From: Pedobacter sp. W3I1
GTDB taxonomy: Bacteria > Bacteroidota > Bacteroidia > Sphingobacteriales > Sphingobacteriaceae
Direction of reading: 5' to 3'
DNA: 64,000 nt
Assembly (NCBI RefSeq): GCF_030816015.1
Contig: NZ_JAUSXN010000001.1
Location: 1,860,001-1,924,000 of the forward strand
Below the pieces are notes generated by a model. The model saw only the letters and a list, made by a program, of their open reading frames with translations. It was not told the DNA's origin and did not search any database. The translations under genes were made by a program, and so were the position numbers. This document shows positions 1 through 9,209 of this stretch, one piece after another (positions within the stretch are counted from its first letter, which is position 1; each line of letters starts with the position of its first letter).

Positions 1-1220
1 TTTTTAGGTGTTGCACCACCTGTGTTCAACACAAACTGTACTTTATTGTTGGCTAAAGAAGCATCACCTAAACGAAGCAAAGCCACATTGGCATCGCTTA
101 CTTCAATACCCATGATGGTCGAGATATTTGGCGCAGTAGCTTTAAAAGCGGTTGGTTTAACCCAGGCTTCGTAAGTTAAGCTGGTACCAGCAAGATTGAA
201 TGTATTAGAATTTAAGTATTCATTTGTGCCGTCGAAAACCAACGAACGGTTTCCGGCTGGTGGTGGTGTACTACCATTGCCATCGATACAGTTTGGTTTT
301 ACTGCAGTTGCCGATCCATAAAGTACATTAGACATGGCTGATAATTTAGTTTGTGAGTTGTTGGCCACATTATAAACCATTGCACTGGCGAGGCCATTAT
401 TTTTTACATAAGTGGCTACTGCTGCCTGATCGCTGTTACCTAAATCTGTTCCTAATCCCAATTTACTTTTGGGTACGCCAGCATTAATGTAAGGCTGTAA
501 GCGACCAGCATAATTTGTAGAGAAATAAGTTTGCTCAAATACATAATCTAAAATATCACCCAATTTTTGGTTATTATAGGTAGAATTAAAATAATTGGCT
601 TGATTAAATGCGGCCATGGTAATCAGTTTGTCGGTCCCCATACGTGCCCTAAGTGCTGCAGCTGCCAGAACCAATGAACCATCATTTGCGGTACAGGCAG
701 AATATTCATCATCAATATCAATTCCATCCAAGCCATATTGCTGTACGGCATTGGCACATTGAATGGCAAAGGCATCGGCCTGGGCATAGGTGGTAAAACA
801 GCCCCAGCCTGCATCCTGATGGTTTCCAAGTACATCGAGCACTACTTTTATGCCTAACGATTTAAGGTAAGCTACTTTGCCAGAGTTTAAAGTTTCTTGT
901 ACCTGCGGATTGAAGTACAGGGTTGGTGTGCCATTTACTGAATTGATATTAGCGGCAAAAATAACAGATACACCAAATAACTGACTTGCTGAAGTGCCGT
1001 ATGTATAACAGCCCGGATTTACAAAATTGTTACTGTTTACCTCTACATAGGCGGTCATGAATGGGGCAGTTAATGCCAGGGCAGAAGCATTGGTAGCCGC
1101 TCTGGCTGTACCTTTGGTGTTTAATTGGTTGTCTTCTTTTTCAGAATTGGCTTTTTTACAAGCATACAACAAGGCGAAAGCTGTTAACAGCAATACGCCG
1201 AAAACGGTTAGTTTTCTCAT
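1..1220 (-). CDS. GH18 endo-beta-N-acetylglucosaminidase (Endo H/F1-like) lipoprotein with C-terminal LamG-like domain, partial
   Basis: The reading frame is open from an ATG at 1220 to the window start, so the C-terminus is missing. The N-terminus is a lipoprotein signal (hydrophobic stretch, then LLYAC). Residues 165-172 read DGIDIDDE, the GH18 active-site motif in its Endo H/Endo F1 form, with E172 as the expected proton donor and D170 as its helper. Enzymes of this kind cut the chitobiose core of N-glycans. After a short Gly/Ser/Pro-rich linker (GNGSTPPPAG) comes sequence typical of a LamG/concanavalin-like module (SLVFDGTNEYLN, then YEAWVKP), probably carbohydrate binding. The gene starts 83 nt after the SusD stop and is co-directional with susCD, so it is likely the surface hydrolase of that locus. 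The family call rests on the motif and architecture; exact substrate is inferred. Confidence 0.85.
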   Translation of the reverse strand, partial: MRKLTVFGVLLLTAFALLYACKKANSEKEDNQLNTKGTARAATNASALALTAPFMTAYVEVNSNNFVNPGCYTYGTSASQLFGVSVIFAANINSVNGTPTLYFNPQVQETLNSGKVAYLKSLGIKVVLDVLGNHQDAGWGCFTTYAQADAFAIQCANAVQQYGLDGIDIDDEYSACTANDGSLVLAAAALRARMGTDKLITMAAFNQANYFNSTYNNQKLGDILDYVFEQTYFSTNYAGRLQPYINAGVPKSKLGLGTDLGNSDQAAVATYVKNNGLASAMVYNVANNSQTKLSAMSNVLYGSATAVKPNCIDGNGSTPPPAGNRSLVFDGTNEYLNSNTFNLAGTSLTYEAWVKPTAFKATAPNISTIMGIEVSDANVALLRLGDASLANNKVQFVLNTGGATPK

Positions 1221-1303
1221 AGGTTTAAAATTTTGGTTAGAAATTGGTTTAATATAAAAAAAGGTAGGATAACTAACGTCACCCTACCTGGTAAATTTGT
1301 GTG

Positions 1304-2944
1304 TTAAAAATTTGCTTTATCTATATCCCACCATAACCTGGTGCCGCCATTGTCTGGTCCGCCAAGTAATGTTACTGCTTTACGTACCTCGTCTTTATTT
1401 CCGTTGCCGTATTCTGCTGTTGGATATGGCAATCTGCGAATCTGTAATTGGGTATTGATTGTACCACCACTATTGTTATTGGCTACTGTAAACAGTTTTG
1501 GATAACCTGTTCTGCGGAAATCAGCCCAGGCCTCTGCTCCGTCAGGAAAGATAGCTAACCATTTCTGGGTAATAATGCGCTCTAATTTTACTTCGTTAGA
1601 AGCAGCTCCATCCCATTTAATGGTAATCGTACTTACTGCAGCCGCATTATTAGCCGGGTTTTTCGGATCTACATAGGCCGTTGGTTTGCTTACCGCATCG
1701 GCCAGATAGCCGCCAATAGTTGCGTTCCACTGTTGCATTGATGTAGTTATACCTGTTTCATAATTGCTTTGCGCATCACCTGCACCTGCCCAGCCACGTA
1801 AAGCGGCTTCAGCTTTTAAAAACCAAACCTCAGCAGCCGTCATCAATATCTGTGGTGCTTTTTGTCCGATAGGTGACCTTGAATTGTCAGGTATAGACGA
1901 ATTTAAACTCGAATAGGTTTTGTAACCAGCTTTGCCCAAACCATTAAAAGAAGTATTGGCTCCCGATCTGATTCCTACATACTGTCCTGCAAACAAAGGA
2001 TCAATAGCTGGTGTACAATATATCGATAAACGTGGATCTGAGTAACCAACCATGTACGATTGTAGCGCTGCGCCCATAGCATTATCACCGTCGTAATTTA
2101 TTGTTACATTCCAAAGGTCATTGTTTCGGTTACCTGACTGTGCAACAGCCGCATTATCACTTGGTATAGTCATTAACCCACCTGCAGCTGCCATTGCTTT
2201 TTCTGCCTGTAACTTTGCCGTAGCCGGATCAACTTTAACAATACGCATGGCTAAACGTAACCTTAGCGAATTGGCTAATTTAAGCCATTTTGCAACGTCT
2301 CCACTATAAACCAGATCACCGGTATCGTAATAAGCTTTTTTACCGGGATTTGCCGTGATAAAAGCCTGAAGGTTATTCGCTGCTGTATCAATCTGTTTAA
2401 AAAATTCGGTGTAAACCGTTTTTTGGTCATCGTAAGCTTGCGAAATCAAAGATTTACCTGCTTGTGTATAAGGAATCGGACCAAATTTATCTGTTACCCT
2501 ATCCATTGCAATTACTTGTACTAAAAGTGAGATACCCCACGATTCTGGCGCAGTTGTTTTTAAAGGCGATATGGCAATCTTAGAAATTGGTGCCATTACA
2601 TTGGTGTACTGATCGTTAAAACCGGTTTCATTCCAGCCATTATTAAGCGAGTAGTTCATGTTGTTTATGCCACCACCGAATGGTGTTGGAGCCATCATGT
2701 AACCACTAAAAGCATCAGAACTCAAATTCTGTGCAATTTGATAGTTAGAAAATATATTTTGTTGAATAGGGCCGATAGCTGACCGCAATAAAGCTAAACT
2801 CTGCTCGGTTGTAGGTAAATTATCGTTGGTGTTAAAACTTTCAAAGTTCTTTTTACAGCCCTGGTTTAAGCCGGCAACGGCTAAAAGTAAAGCAAAAGAC
2901 AAACCTTTAATTTTATGTTGAGATGAATGATATATCGATTTCAT
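1304..2944 (-). CDS. SusD/RagB-family nutrient-binding outer membrane lipoprotein (SusD-like_2 type)
   Basis: This 546-residue protein has a lipoprotein signal with Cys30 in GLNQGC. The early segment NFESFNTNDNLPTTEQ and the later helical core with LRLAMRIVKVDPATAK are typical of the SusD-like_2 subfamily, and the C-terminal part (EAWADFRRTGYPKLF, then RRLPYP) matches the family's conserved end. SusD proteins form the lid that captures oligosaccharide over the SusC channel at the cell surface. It starts 11 nt after the SusC stop and precedes the GH18 gene, so the three are probably one transcript. Length is normal for the family. The glycan bound cannot be read from sequence; N-glycan is inferred from the GH18 neighbour. 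Confidence 0.93.
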   Translation of the reverse strand: MKSIYHSSQHKIKGLSFALLLAVAGLNQGCKKNFESFNTNDNLPTTEQSLALLRSAIGPIQQNIFSNYQIAQNLSSDAFSGYMMAPTPFGGGINNMNYSLNNGWNETGFNDQYTNVMAPISKIAISPLKTTAPESWGISLLVQVIAMDRVTDKFGPIPYTQAGKSLISQAYDDQKTVYTEFFKQIDTAANNLQAFITANPGKKAYYDTGDLVYSGDVAKWLKLANSLRLRLAMRIVKVDPATAKLQAEKAMAAAGGLMTIPSDNAAVAQSGNRNNDLWNVTINYDGDNAMGAALQSYMVGYSDPRLSIYCTPAIDPLFAGQYVGIRSGANTSFNGLGKAGYKTYSSLNSSIPDNSRSPIGQKAPQILMTAAEVWFLKAEAALRGWAGAGDAQSNYETGITTSMQQWNATIGGYLADAVSKPTAYVDPKNPANNAAAVSTITIKWDGAASNEVKLERIITQKWLAIFPDGAEAWADFRRTGYPKLFTVANNNSGGTINTQLQIRRLPYPTAEYGNGNKDEVRKAVTLLGGPDNGGTRLWWDIDKANF

Positions 2945-2955
2945 GTTTGTTCGTA

Positions 2956-5900
2956 TTAAAATAAAACATTAAGGTTAAAACCAAAACTTCTGGTAACCGG
3001 TTGGTTAAAAACATCTATTCCAGATAAACCATTACCGGTAGACATGGTAACCTCTGGATCGTAAGGTGCTTTTTTATAGAAGTAGAACAAGTTTCTACCA
3101 ATTAGCGAAAGGCGCATACTTTTAAATGTTCCTTTTAATGGTAAATTATAACCTATTGAAGCTTCACGCAAACGTACTACGGTAGCGTTATACACATATT
3201 CGCCAGTTACACCGTTTCTATCACCTAAGAAAGAATAATAGCTTTGTGGGTTAATGGTAGCGGAAACTGCTTTTCCGCTAGCATCTACACCATCAATTTT
3301 AACACCGCCTTGTGCCCTTGCATCACCCGATGCTTTTGAAGCACCAGCCTGATCCATTAATGCTTCAGTAAGTGAAAGTACTTTGCCTCCAAACTTACCG
3401 TCTACCAGGAAGCTTAAGCTGAAATCTTTATAATTGAAACTGTTGTTCCAGCCCAACTGGAATTTAGGGTTTGCATTTGCGATCAGACTATAATCTGTAC
3501 TTTTAACCGGAAAGTAAGGATTGGCAGTCGATCCATCTCCGGTTAAAATGATGCCGCCATTCGCATCTCTTTGTAAGGTATAACCGTAAATATCACCATA
3601 AGATCCACCTGTGGCTATGCGTGAAATATAAGCGTTGTTACCTCCACCGGTTAAATCGATCGAATTTAAACCCTGTGAAGCAGCAACATCAATAATTTTG
3701 TTTCTGTTCAGTGATCCGTTGATGGATGTGTTCCAGTTAAGTCCATCGCCTTTTAACACATCCGCGCCTAAAGTAAACTGTATACCCTGATTTTGAACAT
3801 CACCTGCATTTAAGTAACCTGTTGCAACAAGTCCTGATGGTGCTGGTTTAACCGGAATATACTGGTTTTTGGTGTTTGTTTTGTAATAGGTAAAGCTAAA
3901 ATTTAAACGATTGGCAAGAAAACGCATATCTGTACCAATCTCGAACGATTTTGTTCTTTCTGGTTTTAACTCAGCAAACGCCCTGTTGGTGTTAATGGTA
4001 AGTGCACCACCATTACCCAAAGTATTTTGGATAAAAGTTAAATAAGCCGGCACCGTGTTACCCACTTCGGCATAAGTACCTCTTATTTTGGCATACGTAA
4101 TCGCCTCTGGCAATTTAACCATTTGCGATACAATGAATGATAAACCTACCGATGGATAGAAATAAGAGACATTTGGCGTAAATGACAGGTTTGAAGACCA
4201 GTCGTTTCTACCTGTTAAAGTTAAAAATGCCCAATCCTTATATGATAAATTCGCGTTTGCAAATACTGCCTGCAATTGGCTGTGGTAAGCATCACTCGCT
4301 TTAGTGGTATTCAATACATCTGAGGTATAGGTACCTGCAGTAGCCACAATGGTATTATTCGGCGTAAATAAATCAACAGCACTCAGATCTCCTGCTAAAG
4401 ATAATCCTGTGGTTTTCTGATCATTGATACTACTACCAATTAATCCGTTAATTTTAAAGTCAGATCCTTTCAATGGTACGGTAACATTTAAGATCGCATC
4501 AGCATATTTCTGAATAAAGGTTTGGGTGTTCTGAGAAAGATATCCTCTTCCGTTTGAGTTAAAGTTTCCGTTTATACCTGAATAACGTCTGTTTTCAAAA
4601 TCATCTGTCGTACGGTCTATATTTCCCCTAATCTGTAAGTTTAACCATGGGGTAAACTCATATTTCACATTTCCACTTAATAAAAAGCGGTTTCTGATGG
4701 CTGTATTTGGATTAAGGTTGGTTAAAAACCATGGGTTCTGGTTAATATCTGCAGAACCGCCAAGCCAGTTCTGACGGGCAGTGCCTACGTTGCCTGCAAG
4801 CAGATAATTATCTTTATAAGGTGTAATATCAACTCCTCTCGGAAAAAGATATAATCCAATCAAAGGGTTATTATACAATCCAATTGATGGACTGTTATTG
4901 ATGCGTTGGTTAATGTAGTTCACATTTCCATCAACCGTTAATTTATTGTTTAAAAACTTGGCTGTTTCGCGCAGGTTAATATTATGCCTGTTTAACTTAT
5001 TGCCTTCCTGTATGCCACTTGCATAAGTATTGGCATAAGAAAAATAGGTTTGGGCAATTTCCGAGCCGCCAGAAAAATTGATCGAGTTGGTCGCATTTGT
5101 TCCGGTCTGGAAAAACTGATCGAGGTTATCAGTTGTGTTGCTGATGGCAGCTCCCCAGCTGTCTCTGGTGGTAGTAGATGCAGGGCCATAACTGTTTTGA
5201 AATTCGGGTTTGTAAGCAATTTTATCAAAAGTTAAACTCGATGAAAAACCGATTTGTGTTTTACCGGCTTTACCTTGTTTAGTAGTGATTAAGATTACCC
5301 CATTTTGTGCCTGGCTACCGTATAGGGCCGCGGCAGATGCACCTTCTAACACCGTTAAGCTTTCAATATCATCAGGGTTTAAATTCGATATTCCATCACC
5401 ACCGTCCTGGCCGCCACCAAAAACACTGTTCTGTTGTGCATTGGCATTACCGTTATTGCTGATTGGTACCCCATCAATTACATATAAAGGCTGGTTGTTA
5501 CCACTCACCGAACGGCTACCCCTTAATATTACTTTGGCTGAACCACCAACACCCGAAGAACTCGGACTAATGGTCATCCCGGCAACTTTACCATTTAACG
5601 AATTTACCAGATTGGGGCTTTTTACTTTATTCAGTTCCTCACCCGATACCTGTTGAGTAGTATAGGTTAACGATTTTTCTGAACGTTTTATACCCAGCGC
5701 TGTAACTACAACTGTTTCCAGTTCTTTAGAATCGTTGGCCAGTGTAACATCTATAGTAGATTGTGTGCCAACGGTAACTTCTTTGCTCTGGTAACCAATA
5801 AAAGAGAATACCAATATATCACCGGTTTTGGCCGCGATAGTGTATTGCCCCGTTCCATTAGTCTGTGTATTTACCTGCGTGCCCTTAACGTTTACGGTTA

Positions 5901-6072
5901 CACCTGGTATGGTTAAACCGGTACCATCTTTAACGGTACCTTTTATTGGCTCCTGATAATGTGCACTTACGGATATTAAAGGCAGTGCATTATTAATTGT
6001 TTCTGCTGCATACAGGCCTGTGGATGCATAAAGCAATAAGCACGTGAGCTGTAAAGATTTTTTCATATTCAT
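2956..6072 (-). CDS. SusC/RagA-family TonB-linked outer membrane transporter
   Basis: This 1038-residue protein has an N-terminal signal peptide (about residues 1-22). Next is a CarboxypepD-regulatory-like beta-sandwich (IKGTVKDGTGLTIPGVTV to about residue 112), the linker LETVVVTALGIKR, then the TonB plug with NSLNGKVAGMTI and LYVIDGVPISN. The rest is a 22-strand-type barrel ending in FGFNLNVLF. It would import the oligosaccharide bound by the SusD encoded 11 nt downstream. It has no STN domain, so it is not expected to signal through a FecR protein, unlike the SusC at 9210-12311. The start ATG at 6072 is followed by a second in-frame ATG at 6066. The upstream gap to the ROK kinase is about 340 nt and carries a dispersed inverted repeat. 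Confidence 0.95.
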   Translation of the reverse strand: MNMKKSLQLTCLLLYASTGLYAAETINNALPLISVSAHYQEPIKGTVKDGTGLTIPGVTVNVKGTQVNTQTNGTGQYTIAAKTGDILVFSFIGYQSKEVTVGTQSTIDVTLANDSKELETVVVTALGIKRSEKSLTYTTQQVSGEELNKVKSPNLVNSLNGKVAGMTISPSSSGVGGSAKVILRGSRSVSGNNQPLYVIDGVPISNNGNANAQQNSVFGGGQDGGDGISNLNPDDIESLTVLEGASAAALYGSQAQNGVILITTKQGKAGKTQIGFSSSLTFDKIAYKPEFQNSYGPASTTTRDSWGAAISNTTDNLDQFFQTGTNATNSINFSGGSEIAQTYFSYANTYASGIQEGNKLNRHNINLRETAKFLNNKLTVDGNVNYINQRINNSPSIGLYNNPLIGLYLFPRGVDITPYKDNYLLAGNVGTARQNWLGGSADINQNPWFLTNLNPNTAIRNRFLLSGNVKYEFTPWLNLQIRGNIDRTTDDFENRRYSGINGNFNSNGRGYLSQNTQTFIQKYADAILNVTVPLKGSDFKINGLIGSSINDQKTTGLSLAGDLSAVDLFTPNNTIVATAGTYTSDVLNTTKASDAYHSQLQAVFANANLSYKDWAFLTLTGRNDWSSNLSFTPNVSYFYPSVGLSFIVSQMVKLPEAITYAKIRGTYAEVGNTVPAYLTFIQNTLGNGGALTINTNRAFAELKPERTKSFEIGTDMRFLANRLNFSFTYYKTNTKNQYIPVKPAPSGLVATGYLNAGDVQNQGIQFTLGADVLKGDGLNWNTSINGSLNRNKIIDVAASQGLNSIDLTGGGNNAYISRIATGGSYGDIYGYTLQRDANGGIILTGDGSTANPYFPVKSTDYSLIANANPKFQLGWNNSFNYKDFSLSFLVDGKFGGKVLSLTEALMDQAGASKASGDARAQGGVKIDGVDASGKAVSATINPQSYYSFLGDRNGVTGEYVYNATVVRLREASIGYNLPLKGTFKSMRLSLIGRNLFYFYKKAPYDPEVTMSTGNGLSGIDVFNQPVTRSFGFNLNVLF

Positions 6073-6237
6073 TATGAATAATTTTGAATAAGTATTTGGT
6101 TAATTGTTTGCCGCCTTCAGGATTCCATCCATCCGGTTTTATAGTTAAGAGCATTTTGTTTACACAAATTGCCTACAAGGGAATTGAATTATTTTTAAAT
6201 AATTTTTCTGTTCCGTCGTGGCTGTATCATAAATATA

Positions 6238-6312
6238 GAATTGTCATCCTGAGCATGTCGAAGGACCCGTTTAAATGCTCCGCAAAGCGTTTCGACGAGC
6301 TTAACGTGACAA
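6238..6312. repeat. Dispersed imperfect inverted repeat (tgtca...tgaca ends)
   Basis: The 343-nt gap between the SusC start and the ROK kinase stop holds an imperfect inverted repeat. The left arm begins TGTCATCCTGAGCATGTCGA and the right arm ends CGAGCTTAACGTGACA. Related sequence (GTCNNNCTGAG...GTCGAAG) recurs at 17501, 58080 and 58425. A reading frame of about 100 codons crosses this gap (6084-6392) but is made of the repeat and has no recognisable features. Confidence 0.6.
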
Positions 6313-6415
6313 GTTTGAATGGAATCAAAACTTATGAGACAGCCTCCTTTCCTGTTATAAAGACCCTGATCCAGATAATATCAATTGCCTGAAAAGGACT
6401 CTTATGATATAATAT

Positions 6416-7333
6416 TTAATCGAAATCAGCTTTTTCAACTGTCTCTTTTGTCTGCGTAGCCCAGCAACCTGCGGCACCAACCAGTGCAGCATCTTCATTT
6501 AGCCTGGAGATATGGATAGACGTGGTGATGCCCTGCGATTCGAGGTATTTAATCACATTGGGTACAAAACGGCTGGAAGCATTGGCAATGTTACCACCAA
6601 TTACAATCGCTTCGGCTGCATGATCCTGTTGGAAGTTTTTGAGGAAAAGACCAAGGTTATGGCCAAATTCAGTAAATATTTTCCGTACCGTCTGGTTTTC
6701 ATCATAAAGCAAGGTCAGTTCGCGAACATTTAGGATATTTAATCCCGTGAGTTCATAATAACGTTTCAAAAACCAGCGGGTAGAAAGGTAATCTTCTGCT
6801 ATACCATTTAAAAAAGGCGAACACCACAGGTTGGCATCGGTAATTTTTCCCTCGGCACACACGGCACTTCCAAGTCCGGTACCTAAGGTGATGCCAATCA
6901 GATTTTGGTAGGCACGGGCTTCGCCTGCAAATACCTCTCCTGCCAAAAAACAAGAAGCATCGTTACTCATTAAAATCTGATCGCGGTTGATCTTCAGTTC
7001 GTTAGCCAGCAAGTCTTTTACGTTTAATCCATAAAAAGCGGCATACTTATCATTGCCAGCGATATAGGAGATGCCGTTGTCATAATCGAAAGGCCCCGGC
7101 ATCGCAATACCTAAACGGCCAATTTGGATACCTGTCTTTTTATAAGCTGCTTTAATTGCACTGCACCAGGTATGGATAATCTGTTCTGTTGAGCCATGAG
7201 AGTCAACGCGTTCGCGTGTATAAGAATTTTTAAGGATATTGCGCTGTTGCATATCGAGTAAAGCAGCGGTAATATGTGAACCCCCGATATCGATTCCTAG
7301 CACATATTGGTTATTATTTATTGTTTTCTGCAT
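6416..7333 (-). CDS. ROK-family sugar kinase (glucokinase-like)
   Basis: Residues 13-18 (GIDIGG) form the ATP-phosphate motif, D125 in SNDAS is the expected catalytic base, and residues 151-155 (GTGLG) are the second phosphate loop. ROK kinases phosphorylate glucose, GlcNAc, ManNAc or related sugars in the cytoplasm. The canonical ROK zinc motif (CxCGxxGCxE) is absent; the equivalent region reads DANLWCSPFLNGIAEDYLS. I start it at ATG 7333 rather than the in-frame TTG one codon upstream. It lies upstream of, and co-directional with, the SusC/SusD/GH18 set, and is divergent from the ECF sigma gene at 7477, which suggests it acts on a sugar released from the imported glycan. Substrate is not determinable here. 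Confidence 0.88.
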   Translation of the reverse strand: MQKTINNNQYVLGIDIGGSHITAALLDMQQRNILKNSYTRERVDSHGSTEQIIHTWCSAIKAAYKKTGIQIGRLGIAMPGPFDYDNGISYIAGNDKYAAFYGLNVKDLLANELKINRDQILMSNDASCFLAGEVFAGEARAYQNLIGITLGTGLGSAVCAEGKITDANLWCSPFLNGIAEDYLSTRWFLKRYYELTGLNILNVRELTLLYDENQTVRKIFTEFGHNLGLFLKNFQQDHAAEAIVIGGNIANASSRFVPNVIKYLESQGITTSIHISRLNEDAALVGAAGCWATQTKETVEKADFD

Positions 7334-7476
7334 CAATTTGATCTATAAAATGGTTAGTGTTTAAGGTAGAACACCAATTACAAGAATCCTTTTTTTTGAC
7401 AAACTGCCTACAGGCTTAAAATTTTTTTATGATTTTTTTTTAATTACTTTACATTCGATTTACTAAACTAACCAAG

Positions 7477-8118
7477 TTGAAAGCAGCTAAGCCAGATCTA
7501 GTCGTTTTATGGAATAAGATTTGCCTCGAAAGTGACATCAAATCTTTTGAGCAGTTATACCGCTTTCTATACAGTAGGTTAATCAAGTTTTCAATTTATT
7601 ATGTAGTTGATAAACAGGTTGCAGAAGACCTGGTAACCGAAGTATTTGTGAAATGCTGGGAAAACAGGGCAGCAAGTACCCATGTGTTAAATCCCGAAAG
7701 CTACTTTTTTATCGCCGTTAAAAATCAATCACTTAAATACCTTAAAAAAAATTCTTTAATTACGTTTATCGATTTAGTAGATGAAAAGGATAATATTTCG
7801 GTATCAACCCATACGCCAGAATACATTCTCGAAACTAAAGAACTGCACCAACAGCTCGACCATGCCATTGCGGGTTTGGCGCCACAGGCGGCTACTGTTT
7901 TCAGGTTGATAAAAGAAAGCGGGATGAAGTATAAAGAAGTCGCTGAACTGTTGAATATCTCACCCCGAACCGTGCAAACTCAATTGTTCAGGGCCATTGC
8001 AAAACTTCGTTTAGTGTTACAGCCTTTGAAAGAAAAGGAAGCCGATGAAAAAAAACTAGGAAAACTAATCTCCCTGATTATCTTAGCGGGTACTTTATCT
8101 TTTTTATATTTTTTGTAG
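7477..8118 (+). CDS. ECF-family RNA polymerase sigma factor (FecI-like, SusCD-linked)
   Basis: This is a sigma-70 factor of the ECF type, 213 residues. Region 2 spans about residues 25-90 (FEQLYRFLYSRLIK, then DLVTEVFVKCWENR), and region 4 is at about 125-180 with the helix-turn-helix MKYKEVAELLNISPRTVQTQ. No in-frame ATG exists near the start; TTG at 7477 is the only reasonable start because the next Met is in region 4. The C-terminus ends with about 20 hydrophobic residues (LISLIILAGTLSFLYFL). It is followed 45 nt later by the FecR anti-sigma gene and then SusC/SusD, the usual cell-surface signalling order. It is divergent from the ROK kinase with 143 nt between them. Confidence 0.92.
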   Translation: MKAAKPDLVVLWNKICLESDIKSFEQLYRFLYSRLIKFSIYYVVDKQVAEDLVTEVFVKCWENRAASTHVLNPESYFFIAVKNQSLKYLKKNSLITFIDLVDEKDNISVSTHTPEYILETKELHQQLDHAIAGLAPQAATVFRLIKESGMKYKEVAELLNISPRTVQTQLFRAIAKLRLVLQPLKEKEADEKKLGKLISLIILAGTLSFLYFL

Positions 8119-8163
8119 GCAATTTCAGCAGAAAAAGGAACATACAATAAAGGACAAAAAAAA

Positions 8164-9177
8164 ATGACAGATCAAAGATTTACAGAATTGCTTGGAAAAC
8201 AATTGGCCGGTGAAATTTCGCTGGATGAATCTGTTGAACTGAAATCTATTTTAGCTGGCAGCGCCTTGCTTAGAACGGAGTATGAACGGTTACAAACTTA
8301 TTTTGATGCTGAAACGGTTGAGGATGAAAATATAGACCTGGTTTTTGACCGGATCAAAGCTCAAATTAAAGTGCCAAATGAACCGGGTTTAACGGTTACC
8401 AAAAATAAATCTTACAGCACCTGGCTAAAAGTTGCTGCTATTGTCGCTATTGTTATTGCTGGGGCATTGGTGTATAACAGAGCAGCCATTTTCTTCAATA
8501 AAACAGATCATTTAATACTAACGCAGGTACTAACCAAAGCTGCAGAGGTGAAAACAGTTGTGCTGGCTGATGGCTCTACTGTAAAAATCAATTCGGGGAG
8601 CAGCTTAAAATACCCGGAACATTTTACTGCAGCTACCAGGGATGTTTACTTATCTGGTGAGGCATTTTTTGACGTAAAAAAAGATCCAAAACATCCTTTT
8701 ATTGTGCACACCACACAGCTGGCTGTAAAAGTGTTGGGTACCGCTTTTGATGTTAAAGCTTACCAGAACGATGCTTTTACCGAAACCACCTTAATCAGAG
8801 GGAAGGTATCTATCTCCCTAAAAAATAATGCTGCACCAACTTTTATCTTAAAGCCAAACGATAAATTTACTTTAGCAGATGGTAAAGCAAGCATAAGTCA
8901 ACTGACCCACTTTAATGGCACCGGAGCCGACCGTATAATGGAAACCGCATGGACAAACCACGAGCTCATTTATAAAAACAACAGTTTTGACGAAGTAGCC
9001 AAACTTTTTGAGCGTTGGTATGGGATCAAAATAGTATTTAAAGAGCCTGCACTTAAGTCAGTGAGGTTTACAGGCCATGTTGATAAAGAAACACTTCCCG
9101 AAGCTTTAGATGTGCTAAAACTGATCGAAAACTTCAATTATTCGATAAAGGGCAAAAATGTATACATCTACCGCTAG
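8164..9177 (+). CDS. FecR-family anti-sigma factor
   Basis: The 337-residue protein has a short cytoplasmic N-terminal part (residues 1-87), one TM helix at about 88-106 (LKVAAIVAIVIAGALVY) and a periplasmic FecR domain at about 128-225 (ADGSTVKINSGSSLKYPEHF, then GEAFFDVKKDPKHPFIV). It ends in a DUF4974-type module (about 265-336, ending LIENFNYSIKGKNVYIYR). Family members hold the partner ECF sigma at the membrane until a ligand-loaded TonB receptor contacts the periplasmic part. The partner sigma is encoded just upstream, and the receptor with an STN domain just downstream. Confidence 0.95.
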   Translation: MTDQRFTELLGKQLAGEISLDESVELKSILAGSALLRTEYERLQTYFDAETVEDENIDLVFDRIKAQIKVPNEPGLTVTKNKSYSTWLKVAAIVAIVIAGALVYNRAAIFFNKTDHLILTQVLTKAAEVKTVVLADGSTVKINSGSSLKYPEHFTAATRDVYLSGEAFFDVKKDPKHPFIVHTTQLAVKVLGTAFDVKAYQNDAFTETTLIRGKVSISLKNNAAPTFILKPNDKFTLADGKASISQLTHFNGTGADRIMETAWTNHELIYKNNSFDEVAKLFERWYGIKIVFKEPALKSVRFTGHVDKETLPEALDVLKLIENFNYSIKGKNVYIYR

Positions 9178-9196
9178 CACATACCGTTAAGCCATG

Positions 9197-9204
9197 TATA
9201 TTTG
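9197..9204 (+). promoter_or_regulatory. Bacteroidota -7 box (TATATTTG) next to the SusC start
   Basis: TATATTTG matches TAnnTTTG and lies 5 nt before the ATG at 9210. No good -33 TTG is visible at the usual distance. If used, the mRNA would be nearly leaderless and SusC/SusD could be transcribed apart from the sigma/FecR genes. Confidence 0.4.
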
Positions 9205-9209
9205 TAGCC

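Noticed and set aside
6084..6392. Open frame of about 100 codons in the gap upstream of SusC
   Set aside because: It runs through an inverted repeat, has no recognisable domain and lies antisense to the likely leader of the SusC transcript.
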